Origin: an archaeon
GTDB taxonomy: Archaea; Iainarchaeota; Iainarchaeia; CSSED10-239
Length of the DNA stretch: 25,993 nucleotides
Direction: 5' to 3'
Assembly (NCBI GenBank): GCA_029563035.1
Contig: JAKQTP010000213.1
Coordinates: forward strand, 1 to 25,993
The position numbers and the translations under genes were made by a program. How positions within the stretch are numbered: the first letter of the stretch is position 1; every line of letters starts with the position of its first letter. The notes under the pieces are model-generated. The model saw nothing but the letters and a program-made list of their open reading frames with translations, was not told the origin of the DNA and did no database searches. Below, in pieces: positions 8,412 to 17,054 of this stretch.

Positions 8412-10142
8412 GTGGCTAAAGAATTAATATTTGGAATTGGTGGACATCCGGTGATGAAACATGATTATGAACAATTACAATCTTGTAATTCAGAATTTAT
8501 GGAAGCTATATCGAATTTTATAGGTGAAGATGGCACATTTAAAGCGTTTGGATGTATTATCACAGATAATTCTACAACTATTTCTTGGACAGCAGGAACA
8601 ATATTTTATCAAGGAAAATATTATAGAGTCGATAGTGGCTCTATAACAAAGCAAATTTCCCCTATAATAACTTTTAACCCTTTTTGGAAAGTATATACAA
8701 ATATATTATCACCTAGTCCTGTTACTTATGAGACTAATGTTCAATATAATGTGCATATTGAAAGAAAAATGACCTTAGTAGAAGAACCATTGCCGGGTGA
8801 TGTTGGTATTTATGATTCTCTTTTACCACAACTACCTGGACCTCTATTAGATAATTTATCTGCAGGTCCCGGTAATGGTTCGAGTTTATCTGCCACATTT
8901 AATATTACAGGAAGTTTAGGAGTGGTTTCTGTTAATTCTGAATCTATTTCAAATGGCAATATTGTGAGTGTTATAAGTGGGAGTGATTTAGATATAGTTT
9001 TTGCCAGGTTAGCAACGACAACTCATGCTAGATATAGAATAGATTCAGGACCTTGGATTTCTGTATGGGGGTTATCTGGTGCACAACCTAATAACATCAT
9101 GATTACGATACCAAATGTTTTAGTTTCAAAAATTATAACAATTCAATGGTTACCAAGCTCTACTTTATACAATATTAATAGATTAGGTTCTTTTTCTAGT
9201 GCGGCATTAATTTTTGTGAGTCATCAAGAGGCTCTTAAAGTAGTAAACGGTAATGGAACTCCTTATGTAGGTAGTCAACTATCTTTTCCAATTGGGAAGG
9301 ATGATATTGCTTTTGATTTATTAATTTTAAAAAAAATATCTATAGATTTTTATCCTTATACTAATTCATTAAATCAATACCCAGACTATGTAGTTCTAGG
9401 AACTCCAATTATATCTACATTTAAAATTAATAATATAGAATATAAAAATTCTTTAGGCGCACCTGTCTTAGAAACATATCCTGTAGAGTTAGATACAAAA
9501 GGAACAGAAGATGAGTTTTTTTTCACAGGAACAGGAAACTCTTCTCATTATAGATATTATGAGTATAAATATCTGAGGTATAGAATAATTGCGCCTAATA
9601 TACCTATCGCAGATATAACAAATATTCAATGGGCATACACAAGAGATAATGATGATAATAATTATGTTTTACCTACTGTACCATCAGGTGGCTCTGGATG
9701 TTTACAAATTAACACTTTGATTACCACAAAAGAAGGAAACAAGAAAGAATTAAAAGATATTTTAGTAGGCGACGAATTATTATCTGTTAATTTTGATGAG
9801 GAATTTAAGAATATAAACATAGGTTTTACAAAAGTATTAGAAAAAAAATATGTGGGTTCTGAAAATTCTATTATTTTGAATAATGGATTGTTACACATGA
9901 CAGAATCTCATATTCAACTAATTGAAAGAGAAGGTAAATTTATGTTATTAACAGCTAAAGAAATTTTAAAGGGTGATTATTTAATAGGGAATTTTAATAA
10001 GATAAAAATTAATTCTATATCTAACTTTGATGGTATTGAAATGTTTTGTAATATTGTAACTGAAAACGGTTATTATATTGCAAATGATATTATTACACAT
10101 AATAAGAAAGATATTCCATCACCGCCTTTTACACCTGTATAA
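8412..10142 (+). CDS. Tail fibre-like protein with C-terminal Hint autoprocessing domain
   Basis: A 576-residue protein with a GTG start, the only non-ATG start among the virion genes here. The N-terminal 120 residues (FGIGGHPVMKHDYEQLQ, then ISWTAGTIFYQGKYYRV) resemble the attachment region of phage tail fibre/structural proteins. A Gly/Ser-rich beta region follows to about residue 425. After a PSGGSG linker, residues 430-564 form a Hint (Hedgehog/intein) module. It starts with Cys430 (block A: CLQINTLITT, then ILVGDELLS), has the block B T-x-x-H motif as T497-E-S-H500, and ends with IITHN (His563, Asn564). The residue after Asn564 is Lys, not Cys/Ser/Thr. Protein splicing is therefore unlikely; cleavage at either junction is more likely. 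Only 12 residues follow. It begins a four-gene virion unit. Confidence 0.85.
   Translation: MAKELIFGIGGHPVMKHDYEQLQSCNSEFMEAISNFIGEDGTFKAFGCIITDNSTTISWTAGTIFYQGKYYRVDSGSITKQISPIITFNPFWKVYTNILSPSPVTYETNVQYNVHIERKMTLVEEPLPGDVGIYDSLLPQLPGPLLDNLSAGPGNGSSLSATFNITGSLGVVSVNSESISNGNIVSVISGSDLDIVFARLATTTHARYRIDSGPWISVWGLSGAQPNNIMITIPNVLVSKIITIQWLPSSTLYNINRLGSFSSAALIFVSHQEALKVVNGNGTPYVGSQLSFPIGKDDIAFDLLILKKISIDFYPYTNSLNQYPDYVVLGTPIISTFKINNIEYKNSLGAPVLETYPVELDTKGTEDEFFFTGTGNSSHYRYYEYKYLRYRIIAPNIPIADITNIQWAYTRDNDDNNYVLPTVPSGGSGCLQINTLITTKEGNKKELKDILVGDELLSVNFDEEFKNINIGFTKVLEKKYVGSENSIILNNGLLHMTESHIQLIEREGKFMLLTAKEILKGDYLIGNFNKIKINSISNFDGIEMFCNIVTENGYYIANDIITHNKKDIPSPPFTPV
9699..10103 (+). other. Hint/bacterial intein-like domain (residues 430-564)
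   Basis: This is a sub-feature of the tail protein. The domain is about 135 residues, the size of a mini-intein without a homing endonuclease. Nucleophile Cys430, T497/H500 of block B, and the terminal His563-Asn564 are all present, so the catalytic set looks intact. Lys565 replaces the +1 Cys/Ser/Thr needed for trans-esterification. Hint domains of this kind (bacterial intein-like domains, Hedgehog) form a thioester at the Cys and release the N-terminal part. The expected product is a 429-residue fibre with a reactive or freed C-terminus after GGSG. Confidence 0.85.
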
Positions 10143-10154
10143 CAAATAAAAAAA

Positions 10155-10823
10155 ATGTTTAATCCAGAAAAAAGATTAATAGTAGATATAAAAGTTCAAA
10201 ATCGTCTAAGAGAATGGTTTTCAAGAATTGCTGACCCCACAAGAAATTGTGATAGAATTACCTGCATTCAATTTGGAGATAGCGAAGTTGATTATGATTT
10301 AGGTTTTGATTATACTAAGATAAGAGTTTTAAATGCGCCTTATAATATAGAATCAATTAAGAGCAAATTAGCTTTTGAAGGATTAACATCAGGAATATCA
10401 GGAAAAATTTCTACTTATTTCAGGAGAGTAGGTGGAGATAGCAACTTATCCTCTTATTACAATTATCCGGCAAATAATAATTTATCATTAGGCATAACTG
10501 TTCCTACTTTAGCTAATGCTTGGGATAAAAATGAAATATTATTAGAAAATGATGAAAATTATGGCTGGATTGGTTTTATAGAAACCTTGCCTGATAATTA
10601 TTTAGATATTAACGGTAATCAATTAAGGTTAAAAGAAAAATATGAAATTATTCTTAATAATCCAGGAGGACAATTAAATCCAATAATAATAGATGATGAA
10701 AATGGAAGTTTTTTCTTTTCAGTACCCGAAATATCAGTAGCATCCGGAACAACCATAGGTAACATAACTATAAAAGGTATAACATCGGGTTTGACAAAAA
10801 TTGTAAATTTAAAAATAATATAA
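10155..10823 (+). CDS. Unknown virion protein, 222 residues
   Basis: I do not recognise this protein by family. It opens with a helical segment (RLIVDIKVQNRLREWFSRIA), followed by an acidic motif, IQFGDSEVDYDLGFDY, around residues 43-58. The C-terminal part (ISVASGTTIGNITIKGITSG) looks like an Ig-like or other all-beta fold. There are no membrane segments or signal peptide. It starts 12 bases after the Hint-containing gene and ends three bases before the next gene, so it is made with them. A tail or fibre-associated structural role, or an attachment partner for the preceding fibre, is inferred only from position. The leader is A-rich with no Shine-Dalgarno sequence. Confidence 0.75.
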   Translation: MFNPEKRLIVDIKVQNRLREWFSRIADPTRNCDRITCIQFGDSEVDYDLGFDYTKIRVLNAPYNIESIKSKLAFEGLTSGISGKISTYFRRVGGDSNLSSYYNYPANNNLSLGITVPTLANAWDKNEILLENDENYGWIGFIETLPDNYLDINGNQLRLKEKYEIILNNPGGQLNPIIIDDENGSFFFSVPEISVASGTTIGNITIKGITSGLTKIVNLKII

Positions 10824-10826
10824 ATT

Positions 10827-12239
10827 ATGAGTGTACGTGATTCTTTTGTCTCGCAGACAGCAATTTTTAATTCAAATTTTTATCCTAAAGATACAATTAT
10901 TGATATGGAGGTTCCAGCACCATCTATATCTTTTCCCTTAGTTCAATCTAGATTAGGCAAAGTTTCTTTTTGGCATGGAGATGGGGCTAATTTTAATGAT
11001 ACTTTTTATACAGAAACAACTGATGATATTATAGATGAAGATAGAAATGGTGGGGTTAAATATGATTTTGCACACTCTTTGGGTGTCTTAGGAATATCAC
11101 AAGTTAAGAATCTAGCAACTAATGTGGTGATACAAGCATTCACAAGCATACCTGGAAATATTCAAGTTCCACAGACATTTTTAAGCCCAGGGCAATTTAC
11201 AGATGCAGGTAATGGGCCTGTTGGTCCAATAGAAGCAAGACATAATACCGTAAATTTATCAGGAAATAATGTAACAGGTTGTCTAGGCTCAAATTATCCT
11301 TATAAGATTGCAATACCAAAAGTTCCAAATATTAATCAAAAATGGGAGGACTTATTAATAACTTGGAATTTACTCTTATTAAGTGTTTTTGACCAAGAAA
11401 ATTTAAGTATAGGTAATACTAATTTTCAAACATTTAAAGTATTTCAAAAAGCTGTATCTGTTACAAAAAAAATAGGTGGAGGCTCATCTTTAATTCCTAT
11501 AAATACAATTTATGCGAATAATGGAAATGAGACAATAGCACTATCTCAATCATTAAAATTAGATAAATCTCAAAATAGAGGTGACGGGTTAATTAGTTCT
11601 TGGACTATACAAAAAAAAGTAGGAAATTCTTTCACAACAGCAACAGTAGGTGTTGATTATAATCTTATCTTAGGTAATTTAAATTCTGACCAATTAGAAA
11701 TTATATTTCTAATAACAGGTGATTATAAAATTATAAATTACTCAAAAGGGAATTCCTCAATTGCCTCAGGAGTAAATGAATCTTTTTCAACATTAAACAT
11801 TTTATCCAGGCCAAACAATATAACAGTTACAGTAGATGAGTTTATAAGATTTCCCAAAATAAACCCTATCTTAACACCATCTGCAAGTTTTAGAAATGTA
11901 ACACTTGAAACCTCACCTATATTAAAAGGATATGAGAGGTATAATATTATTGTGACACCCATATTAGATTTAACTAATGCATCTTATAAGAAAGTCAGAA
12001 TAGAAACGAATAATGATACAAACACCACAACTTCTACTGAAGAAATTTTAACTCTAACTAATAATCAATGGCTAGATTTAATTTTACAAAAAACAAATGT
12101 ATTATGCTTCTTAAGAAAGAAAAATGCTGGGTTAAATTTTGAAGAGACAAAAGATTGCAATTCGAGTAATTCATTTCAACATTACTTTTCGCAAAACAAT
12201 GGAGAGTGGGAAGCTGGATATTATATGACATCAAAATAA
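10827..12239 (+). CDS. Unknown virion protein, 470 residues
   Basis: A beta-rich, Asn/Thr/Ser-rich protein without a family that I recognise. The N-terminal 60 residues include VSFWHGDGANFNDTFYTET, and the centre has Gly-rich turns (GPVGPIEARHN, NLSGNNVTG) typical of phage structural proteins. The second half (IYANNGNETIALSQSL through DYKIINY) reads like one or more Ig-like beta sandwiches. A C-terminal segment has several Cys residues (CFLRKK, DCNSSNS) and ends QNNGEWEAGYYMTSK. There is no catalytic motif, coiled coil or membrane segment. It lies third in the four-gene unit after the Hint-bearing gene, three bases downstream of its neighbour, which supports a tail or fibre component. Confidence 0.75.
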   Translation: MSVRDSFVSQTAIFNSNFYPKDTIIDMEVPAPSISFPLVQSRLGKVSFWHGDGANFNDTFYTETTDDIIDEDRNGGVKYDFAHSLGVLGISQVKNLATNVVIQAFTSIPGNIQVPQTFLSPGQFTDAGNGPVGPIEARHNTVNLSGNNVTGCLGSNYPYKIAIPKVPNINQKWEDLLITWNLLLLSVFDQENLSIGNTNFQTFKVFQKAVSVTKKIGGGSSLIPINTIYANNGNETIALSQSLKLDKSQNRGDGLISSWTIQKKVGNSFTTATVGVDYNLILGNLNSDQLEIIFLITGDYKIINYSKGNSSIASGVNESFSTLNILSRPNNITVTVDEFIRFPKINPILTPSASFRNVTLETSPILKGYERYNIIVTPILDLTNASYKKVRIETNNDTNTTTSTEEILTLTNNQWLDLILQKTNVLCFLRKKNAGLNFEETKDCNSSNSFQHYFSQNNGEWEAGYYMTSK

Positions 12240-12244
12240 GATAA

Positions 12245-14290
12245 ATGGCAGAGTTTTTAACATTAAATAATCAATTAAATTTTTTACCATTAATAATTTT
12301 AGATGCACCAGATGCTTCTGACGATTTATTAATTTATACAAAAGGTGAGGGTGACTATTTAGGTGCACCTTTACAACCTGATTTAATAACACCTGAAGCT
12401 AATTATCATGGCGGGCATAAACCTTATCAAATTGTAACAACTTATGAGGATTGTAATAATTTAAATTATGAGTTAGAAAAAGTTGAGGTTATTAGTAATG
12501 AAATTAAAAAAGGAATAATTGTTGAAGATTCTTCAACGCCTCTTACAGGAAGTAATTGGCTATGGAAGGAAGATACTTCAACACCTTTAGGTTTATACCA
12601 AGAAATAACAGGTGCATTGCCAATAGACTCTTATTACTTTAAAAAAATATCTTCTAATCAAATTGAGATAAGAATATTAGACCCAAATATTATACCTTCT
12701 GTAGATGATTTTTTATTTATACAAAGATATTTTTCTACTGAATTTAGTCTTGAAAACCAACAAAGTCCTACAATAAACTTAGGAGATTATACGGATGATA
12801 TAAATAATTTACCTATTTATCAATCAGAGTATTGGATATTTCAAATAACCAATAAGTTTCAAAATCCATTAGATAGTGAATTATGGACCATTACTTTTGA
12901 TAAAGACATAAATTTTATCTCCTCAGAATCTTATATTTTTGTTTTGTTAAATAGAATAAACTCTTCAGGTAATCTTAAAGAATTATTCTTAGATACTTGG
13001 CAAAAAATAGAAGTAAAATCTAAACAGTTATTAGGAGACCAATATAATTATACAGGTTCACTTCAACCTAAAGGTAAAACCAATCATCTTAATTATGATA
13101 ATGCAGGATATTTAGGATTAAAAAACTTTTTATCTACTTTAAATAATGATGAAGGCATAAAAGATGATTTTATTGTTTTAGACTTCGAAGATAATATTCA
13201 AGACCATCTATACTATATTAATAATAGTATTAAAATAGCTCTGCCAGGGCTTTTAATTAATGATTTAAGAGGAGATGTATTAACTATTAAAAATAAAAAT
13301 TACTTACTTAATTCTAATGTTGGTTATTATGGTAATCTTTATTATACCTCTTTAATAACAAATGAAGATAAAAATATAGGATATGTTTTTTATGATTTAA
13401 GAATAATGATTATCACAGACTTAGAGTTAATAGCATCTATGTCTTATAATTCAAATAGAAACTTCACATTACCTAATCCTATCACAAAAGATGTTAATGA
13501 GGTAAAAGAAATTATTATAGATAATTTCCAAACATATCTTAAACCTTATACACATTTTTATACTTATAGATTAATAGGTGAACATTATGAAACTTTACCA
13601 TATAATGAATTAAAATCTTTTAATTGGGTAAATACACAATTAGGAAATTTATTAACTGATAATTATACTCTAGAATTAGATATTGAAGAAATGTTTTGCT
13701 TGAAGGATGATTTAAATAGAGTGGGTTTTGAAAAAGATAAGTTAGAGATAATTATAGGTGAATGGGATATTGATTATTCAATTCCAACAGAACCAAAAAT
13801 ATTAGGTACCAAAAATGTTGTTGTTATGCCTCTTATTGATTGGTTATTGCAAAGTGCAACATTTGATTTATTAGATATAAGTGGATTATATAGGAAAACA
13901 AATTATAATATAAAATTCTTTAAGAAACAATATGATAATGCTGTTATTGCAAATACAAACAATTATGATTTAACAAACTTTTGGGGTTTAAATACTCCAT
14001 CTACACTATTTGTTTCTAAATGCAATTGGTTAATAGGAGAAGTTTCTTTTAAAAATTTTATTAATCAATATAAAATGAAAGTTGAATATAGATTGAATGC
14101 TGATAAATGGAATGGTACAACCAATAAAACATTCTCTTGTGATAATAATTTCCAAGGCGGAAAATTAATAACGGAAATGGGGTTAAAGTTTGGTAATGTA
14201 GACTCACCAATGATATATGCAAAAATTAGTCCTCCTATTTTAAAGAATAATAGAAACGATTTAATTGTGAGATTTAATTTGGATTTCTAA
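12245..14290 (+). CDS. Unknown large virion/tail protein, 681 residues
   Basis: A 681-residue soluble protein, last in the unit that starts at 8412. I do not recognise a family. It is rich in Asn, Tyr and Asp and appears mostly beta-structured, with a pair of similar short stretches, EDSSTPLTGSNWLWKE and EDTSTPLGLYQE, near residues 95-115. The region around residues 500-560 (EIIIGEWDIDYSIPTEPK, VVVMPLIDWLLQSATFDLL) looks like a compact folded domain. It ends seven bases before the convergent minus-strand gene at 14298. Size and context favour a baseplate-peripheral or fibre protein. It could also be a head decoration protein; nothing in the sequence excludes that. Confidence 0.75.
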   Translation: MAEFLTLNNQLNFLPLIILDAPDASDDLLIYTKGEGDYLGAPLQPDLITPEANYHGGHKPYQIVTTYEDCNNLNYELEKVEVISNEIKKGIIVEDSSTPLTGSNWLWKEDTSTPLGLYQEITGALPIDSYYFKKISSNQIEIRILDPNIIPSVDDFLFIQRYFSTEFSLENQQSPTINLGDYTDDINNLPIYQSEYWIFQITNKFQNPLDSELWTITFDKDINFISSESYIFVLLNRINSSGNLKELFLDTWQKIEVKSKQLLGDQYNYTGSLQPKGKTNHLNYDNAGYLGLKNFLSTLNNDEGIKDDFIVLDFEDNIQDHLYYINNSIKIALPGLLINDLRGDVLTIKNKNYLLNSNVGYYGNLYYTSLITNEDKNIGYVFYDLRIMIITDLELIASMSYNSNRNFTLPNPITKDVNEVKEIIIDNFQTYLKPYTHFYTYRLIGEHYETLPYNELKSFNWVNTQLGNLLTDNYTLELDIEEMFCLKDDLNRVGFEKDKLEIIIGEWDIDYSIPTEPKILGTKNVVVMPLIDWLLQSATFDLLDISGLYRKTNYNIKFFKKQYDNAVIANTNNYDLTNFWGLNTPSTLFVSKCNWLIGEVSFKNFINQYKMKVEYRLNADKWNGTTNKTFSCDNNFQGGKLITEMGLKFGNVDSPMIYAKISPPILKNNRNDLIVRFNLDF

Positions 14291-14297
14291 ATTAAAT

Positions 14298-14603
14298 TTA
14301 AGAAGGTAAATTAATTAAAATTATATCTAGAGTTTTACTATCTGTTGTTTCATCTAAGTAAGTCAAATCTAATTGTATTGTTTTTGCGCCAGTTTTCTTT
14401 GTAAAAAATCTATGCTCTGTATTATAGAAATTAGATTTATTTTCTATAACCTTTATTTCTTCACTATCAAATGTCCAAATTGCTTTTGTGATTGGTTTAT
14501 CATAAACACTATACATTCTAAATGTCAATGTATTATTATATAATTGGCCTCCATCTTTAGAAATCACATTCCCATTTGTATCTATTGCTTCTATCTGAAT
14601 CAT
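14298..14603 (-). CDS. Small lone minus-strand protein, Ig/PKD-like fold suspected
   Basis: A 101-residue protein encoded against the direction of the surrounding virion genes. The pattern of alternating strands (IQIEAIDTNG, LTFRMYSVYD, AIWTFDSEEIKV, TIQLDLTYLDETTDSKTLDI) resembles a single Ig- or PKD-like beta sandwich. A W-x-F-D-S segment (AIWTFDSEE) near residue 44 is typical of PKD-like domains. Phages often use such domains as surface decorations. It has its own copy of the late motif 12 bases upstream, so it should be expressed together with the structural genes. It converges closely on the preceding gene with a 7-base gap. The fold assignment is an impression from sequence pattern only. 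Confidence 0.7.
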   Translation of the reverse strand: MIQIEAIDTNGNVISKDGGQLYNNTLTFRMYSVYDKPITKAIWTFDSEEIKVIENKSNFYNTEHRFFTKKTGAKTIQLDLTYLDETTDSKTLDIILINLPS

Positions 14604-14615
14604 TAAATGTTTTAT

Positions 14616-14625
14616 TTTAAATAGT
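14616..14625 (-). promoter_or_regulatory. Putative phage late promoter motif ACTATTTAAA
   Basis: An exact copy read on the minus strand, 12 bases before the ATG at 14603. It is paired back to back with the plus-strand copy at 14639-14648. The spacing to the start codon is the same as for the DUF5675 gene. Confidence 0.55.
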
Positions 14626-14638
14626 AAATTGTATTAAA

Positions 14639-14648
14639 ACTATTTAAA
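14639..14648 (+). promoter_or_regulatory. Putative phage late promoter motif ACTATTTAAA
   Basis: An exact copy, 22 bases before the ATG at 14671. It opens the tape-measure/baseplate unit. With its partner it makes the 67-base divergent gap between 14603 and 14671 a two-way promoter region. Confidence 0.55.
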
Positions 14649-14670
14649 AGAAATAATCATTAAAATATAG

Positions 14671-17040
14671 ATGAAATTTTTTCAAGCATTTAATTCTGGA
14701 TTGCAAAATAGCAAAGGGGACTCAGGTTGGGGTGAATCTTTATTGTCCGAATTTAAAAAATCAAGAAAATTTCTAATAAAAAATAACTTAGAACAAAATT
14801 CTGAGTTTGATAAACTTTTAAATTTACAAGAAAGACTTAATAAAGATATTAATAGTTTGGCAACCGAATTGCCAGACGATTTTCAAAACCTTCTATCCCA
14901 TGAACAAGATAGAATGCAAGAAGAGATTAGAAGAAATAAAGAAGCTAAAAAAGAAGCCGAGGAATTAAAGAAACACATGGATTCACTTGCCGAAGGTGAT
15001 GAGGAAGCATTAGATAGAATTAATAAAAGTTTAGGTAATCTACAAAGCAGTCAGGCACTTTCAAGAAACTCAAATATACAAGCTTCACTAAGTCAAGCAC
15101 AAAGTGCTTCATCAGGGATTGATATGAATTCTATAACATCAGGCTTAACAGGTTCTACATTAAAAAGTGGCCTTGGAAAAATGTTAGGAGATAGTGCAGG
15201 CGGTATAATGAGTAAGATGGGAGCAGGTAGTGCCAATCCTTATGTAGCAGTAGGTCAAATGATTTTTGAAGGTGTGAAGTGGGGAGTGACAGAAACTGTA
15301 GGTCAAATCACTGAATTAAATGACCAAATGATTGGGTTAGAGAGAGCCACAGGTGGTGTGATGACTGCAAATAAATTGCACATGAATGTCTATGGCAAAA
15401 TGGAAGGGACCTGGAAAAGTTTAAAGAGTGCAGCAATAGAAGCTAATTTATCTGTAGAACAAATTACAGATAGCTTTAGAGAGTTTGGGACAATGGAAGG
15501 TGGTTTTGGTTTGGTAAATGCAAGAGGTATGTCTAATAACAAAGACACTCAAAATCAAATGCAATCTTTTGGTATTGAATCTGCAAGAATAAAAAAATTA
15601 TATAATACAGATATAATACCAGCAGTACAAGGTATGTTTAAAAATTGGGGTGTTTCTATACAAGATGGCTCAGAAGCTATGGTTGATGGAGTAAGACAAA
15701 TGAGGCTTGAAGGATTATCACCTGAGATATTTGCAAAAAATATGGAGAAGGTTGTACAATTATCAGGTAAGTTAAACTTTAAGAACCCTGCACAACAAAT
15801 GAGAAATCTTGCTGCCTCAGCGACTAAGCTCGGTGTTTCTGTTGATGCAATTGTCGATGGTTTCTCTCAAATGAAAGGATTCACGGATGTGTTTGAGAGA
15901 CAAGCAGAAATGTCAGCTCTTGGAATGAATGAGTATGGAAAAAATCTTGGTAAAATTTATGCTCTTCGTAAACAAGGAAAACATGATGAGGCTTCTGCTC
16001 TAGAAATTAGTTCAGTTTCAAATGATTTAAAAAATCAAGGCCTAGCAAATTTTCAAGACGGAACAATCTCTGAACAAGGAATTGAGTTTATGGATGCTAT
16101 GGGAATGTCACAAGAACAAATCCAGGCAATGCAAAAATCTACCCAACTTGCTTCACAAAAAATGAAACAATTAGGATTTAGTCTTAGTGATGCCCTTAAG
16201 CCTTTAGATAAACTTACTGATGCACAACAGAAACAAGCCATACAAATAGAATCAAATAATAAAACTCTTAAAGAAGGAATGCAACAATTTAAAGATGCTA
16301 TGAAAGACCAACTAATTGGAAGAATAGCTAGTTTGTTAGAACCATTAGCAGAATGGGTTGGTTCTTTATTTGGAATAAAAAACTCAAGAGAAAATTTAAA
16401 AGATAAACGTAAAGAAGTTGGTTTAGGTAATAGACAAATTGAAGAACTTGCAGATAAAGCTGGTATAAAAAAACAAAAAGCAGGTTTTTTTCAACATGGT
16501 CTAACAGGTTGGTTTACAGATGATGGTTATCAAAAAGGTGCAGATGCAGATGTAAAATATTCAGTAGCAGACCAACAAAAATTAACCAGCTTAATAGAAC
16601 AATTAAATACCAAAGATGATGCAAGTAAAAAAGAATCTTTAATGAATGAATTTCATTATTCTTCTGAAGAAGCCGATAAATTAATTTTATCAATGAAGGA
16701 ATCTGCGGTAGGAATAGATGATATGGGTAAAGCAGTAGACAAATCTACTGATATAATTAACAAACAAGTAAAATCTCAAGAAGAATTACTTAAATTAAGC
16801 TATCAACAGAAGAAAGAATTTATTGCTAAAAATATTAGTAGCGCTCTAGATAGAGCAATGAGAGATTTAGTAACTTTTGGCAAAGTGGGTAAAGCACCCA
16901 AAGTAGAATCTGTGAGCGAACAATATGATAAAGTAAAAGAGGCTGAACAAAAACAAAAAACAGAAACAAAAGTTGTTATAATAGATAAGACAACAATGGG
17001 TTCTGATATAAAATCAAATACATCAAATGGGTCAAGATAA
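14671..17040 (+). CDS. Tape measure protein
   Basis: A 789-residue protein with the composition of a tape measure. It has a Lys/Glu-rich, coiled-coil-like N-terminal third (about residues 40-110), a Gly/Ser/Ala-rich linker (about 125-190), and then long Gln/Lys/Met-rich amphipathic helices (WKSLKSAAIEANLSVEQI, AEMSALGMNEYGKNLGKI). A hydrophobic/amphipathic stretch near 550-570 (LIGRIASLLEPLAEWVGSLF) could be the membrane-active part used during ejection. Its position before a tube-initiator-like gene, a LysM gene and a gp26-like gene also fits. Tape measures set tail length at about 0.15 nm per residue, which would give a tail near 120 nm if the protein is not trimmed. Base composition is slightly less AT-rich than its neighbours. 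The start follows the late motif by 22 bases. Confidence 0.8.
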   Translation: MKFFQAFNSGLQNSKGDSGWGESLLSEFKKSRKFLIKNNLEQNSEFDKLLNLQERLNKDINSLATELPDDFQNLLSHEQDRMQEEIRRNKEAKKEAEELKKHMDSLAEGDEEALDRINKSLGNLQSSQALSRNSNIQASLSQAQSASSGIDMNSITSGLTGSTLKSGLGKMLGDSAGGIMSKMGAGSANPYVAVGQMIFEGVKWGVTETVGQITELNDQMIGLERATGGVMTANKLHMNVYGKMEGTWKSLKSAAIEANLSVEQITDSFREFGTMEGGFGLVNARGMSNNKDTQNQMQSFGIESARIKKLYNTDIIPAVQGMFKNWGVSIQDGSEAMVDGVRQMRLEGLSPEIFAKNMEKVVQLSGKLNFKNPAQQMRNLAASATKLGVSVDAIVDGFSQMKGFTDVFERQAEMSALGMNEYGKNLGKIYALRKQGKHDEASALEISSVSNDLKNQGLANFQDGTISEQGIEFMDAMGMSQEQIQAMQKSTQLASQKMKQLGFSLSDALKPLDKLTDAQQKQAIQIESNNKTLKEGMQQFKDAMKDQLIGRIASLLEPLAEWVGSLFGIKNSRENLKDKRKEVGLGNRQIEELADKAGIKKQKAGFFQHGLTGWFTDDGYQKGADADVKYSVADQQKLTSLIEQLNTKDDASKKESLMNEFHYSSEEADKLILSMKESAVGIDDMGKAVDKSTDIINKQVKSQEELLKLSYQQKKEFIAKNISSALDRAMRDLVTFGKVGKAPKVESVSEQYDKVKEAEQKQKTETKVVIIDKTTMGSDIKSNTSNGSR

Positions 17041-17054
17041 AAAAAATATAAAAA

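Larger units (their letters stand above)
14615..14649. repeat. 11-base inverted repeat formed by divergent promoter motifs
   Basis: TTTTAAATAGT (14615-14625) and ACTATTTAAAA (14639-14649) are perfect inverted repeats separated by 13 bases. I read this as two divergent promoter elements and not as a hairpin terminator, because single unpaired copies occur before other operons. An RNA hairpin is formally possible. Confidence 0.6.

Noticed and set aside
9662..9898. Minus-strand ORF opposite the Hint domain, considered as a nested gene
   Set aside because: The plus-strand frame holds an intact set of catalytic motifs; the antisense frame has no start context or recognisable sequence.
9699..10103. 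A true splicing intein interrupting the fibre protein
   Set aside because: The residue after His-Asn is Lys, not Cys/Ser/Thr, and only 12 residues follow, with no C-terminal extein of meaningful size.
14286..14298. Palindrome TAAATTAAATTTA at the convergent gene ends near 14.29 kb
   Set aside because: It has a short, pure A/T stem and no loop of useful size; it is expected by chance at this base composition.
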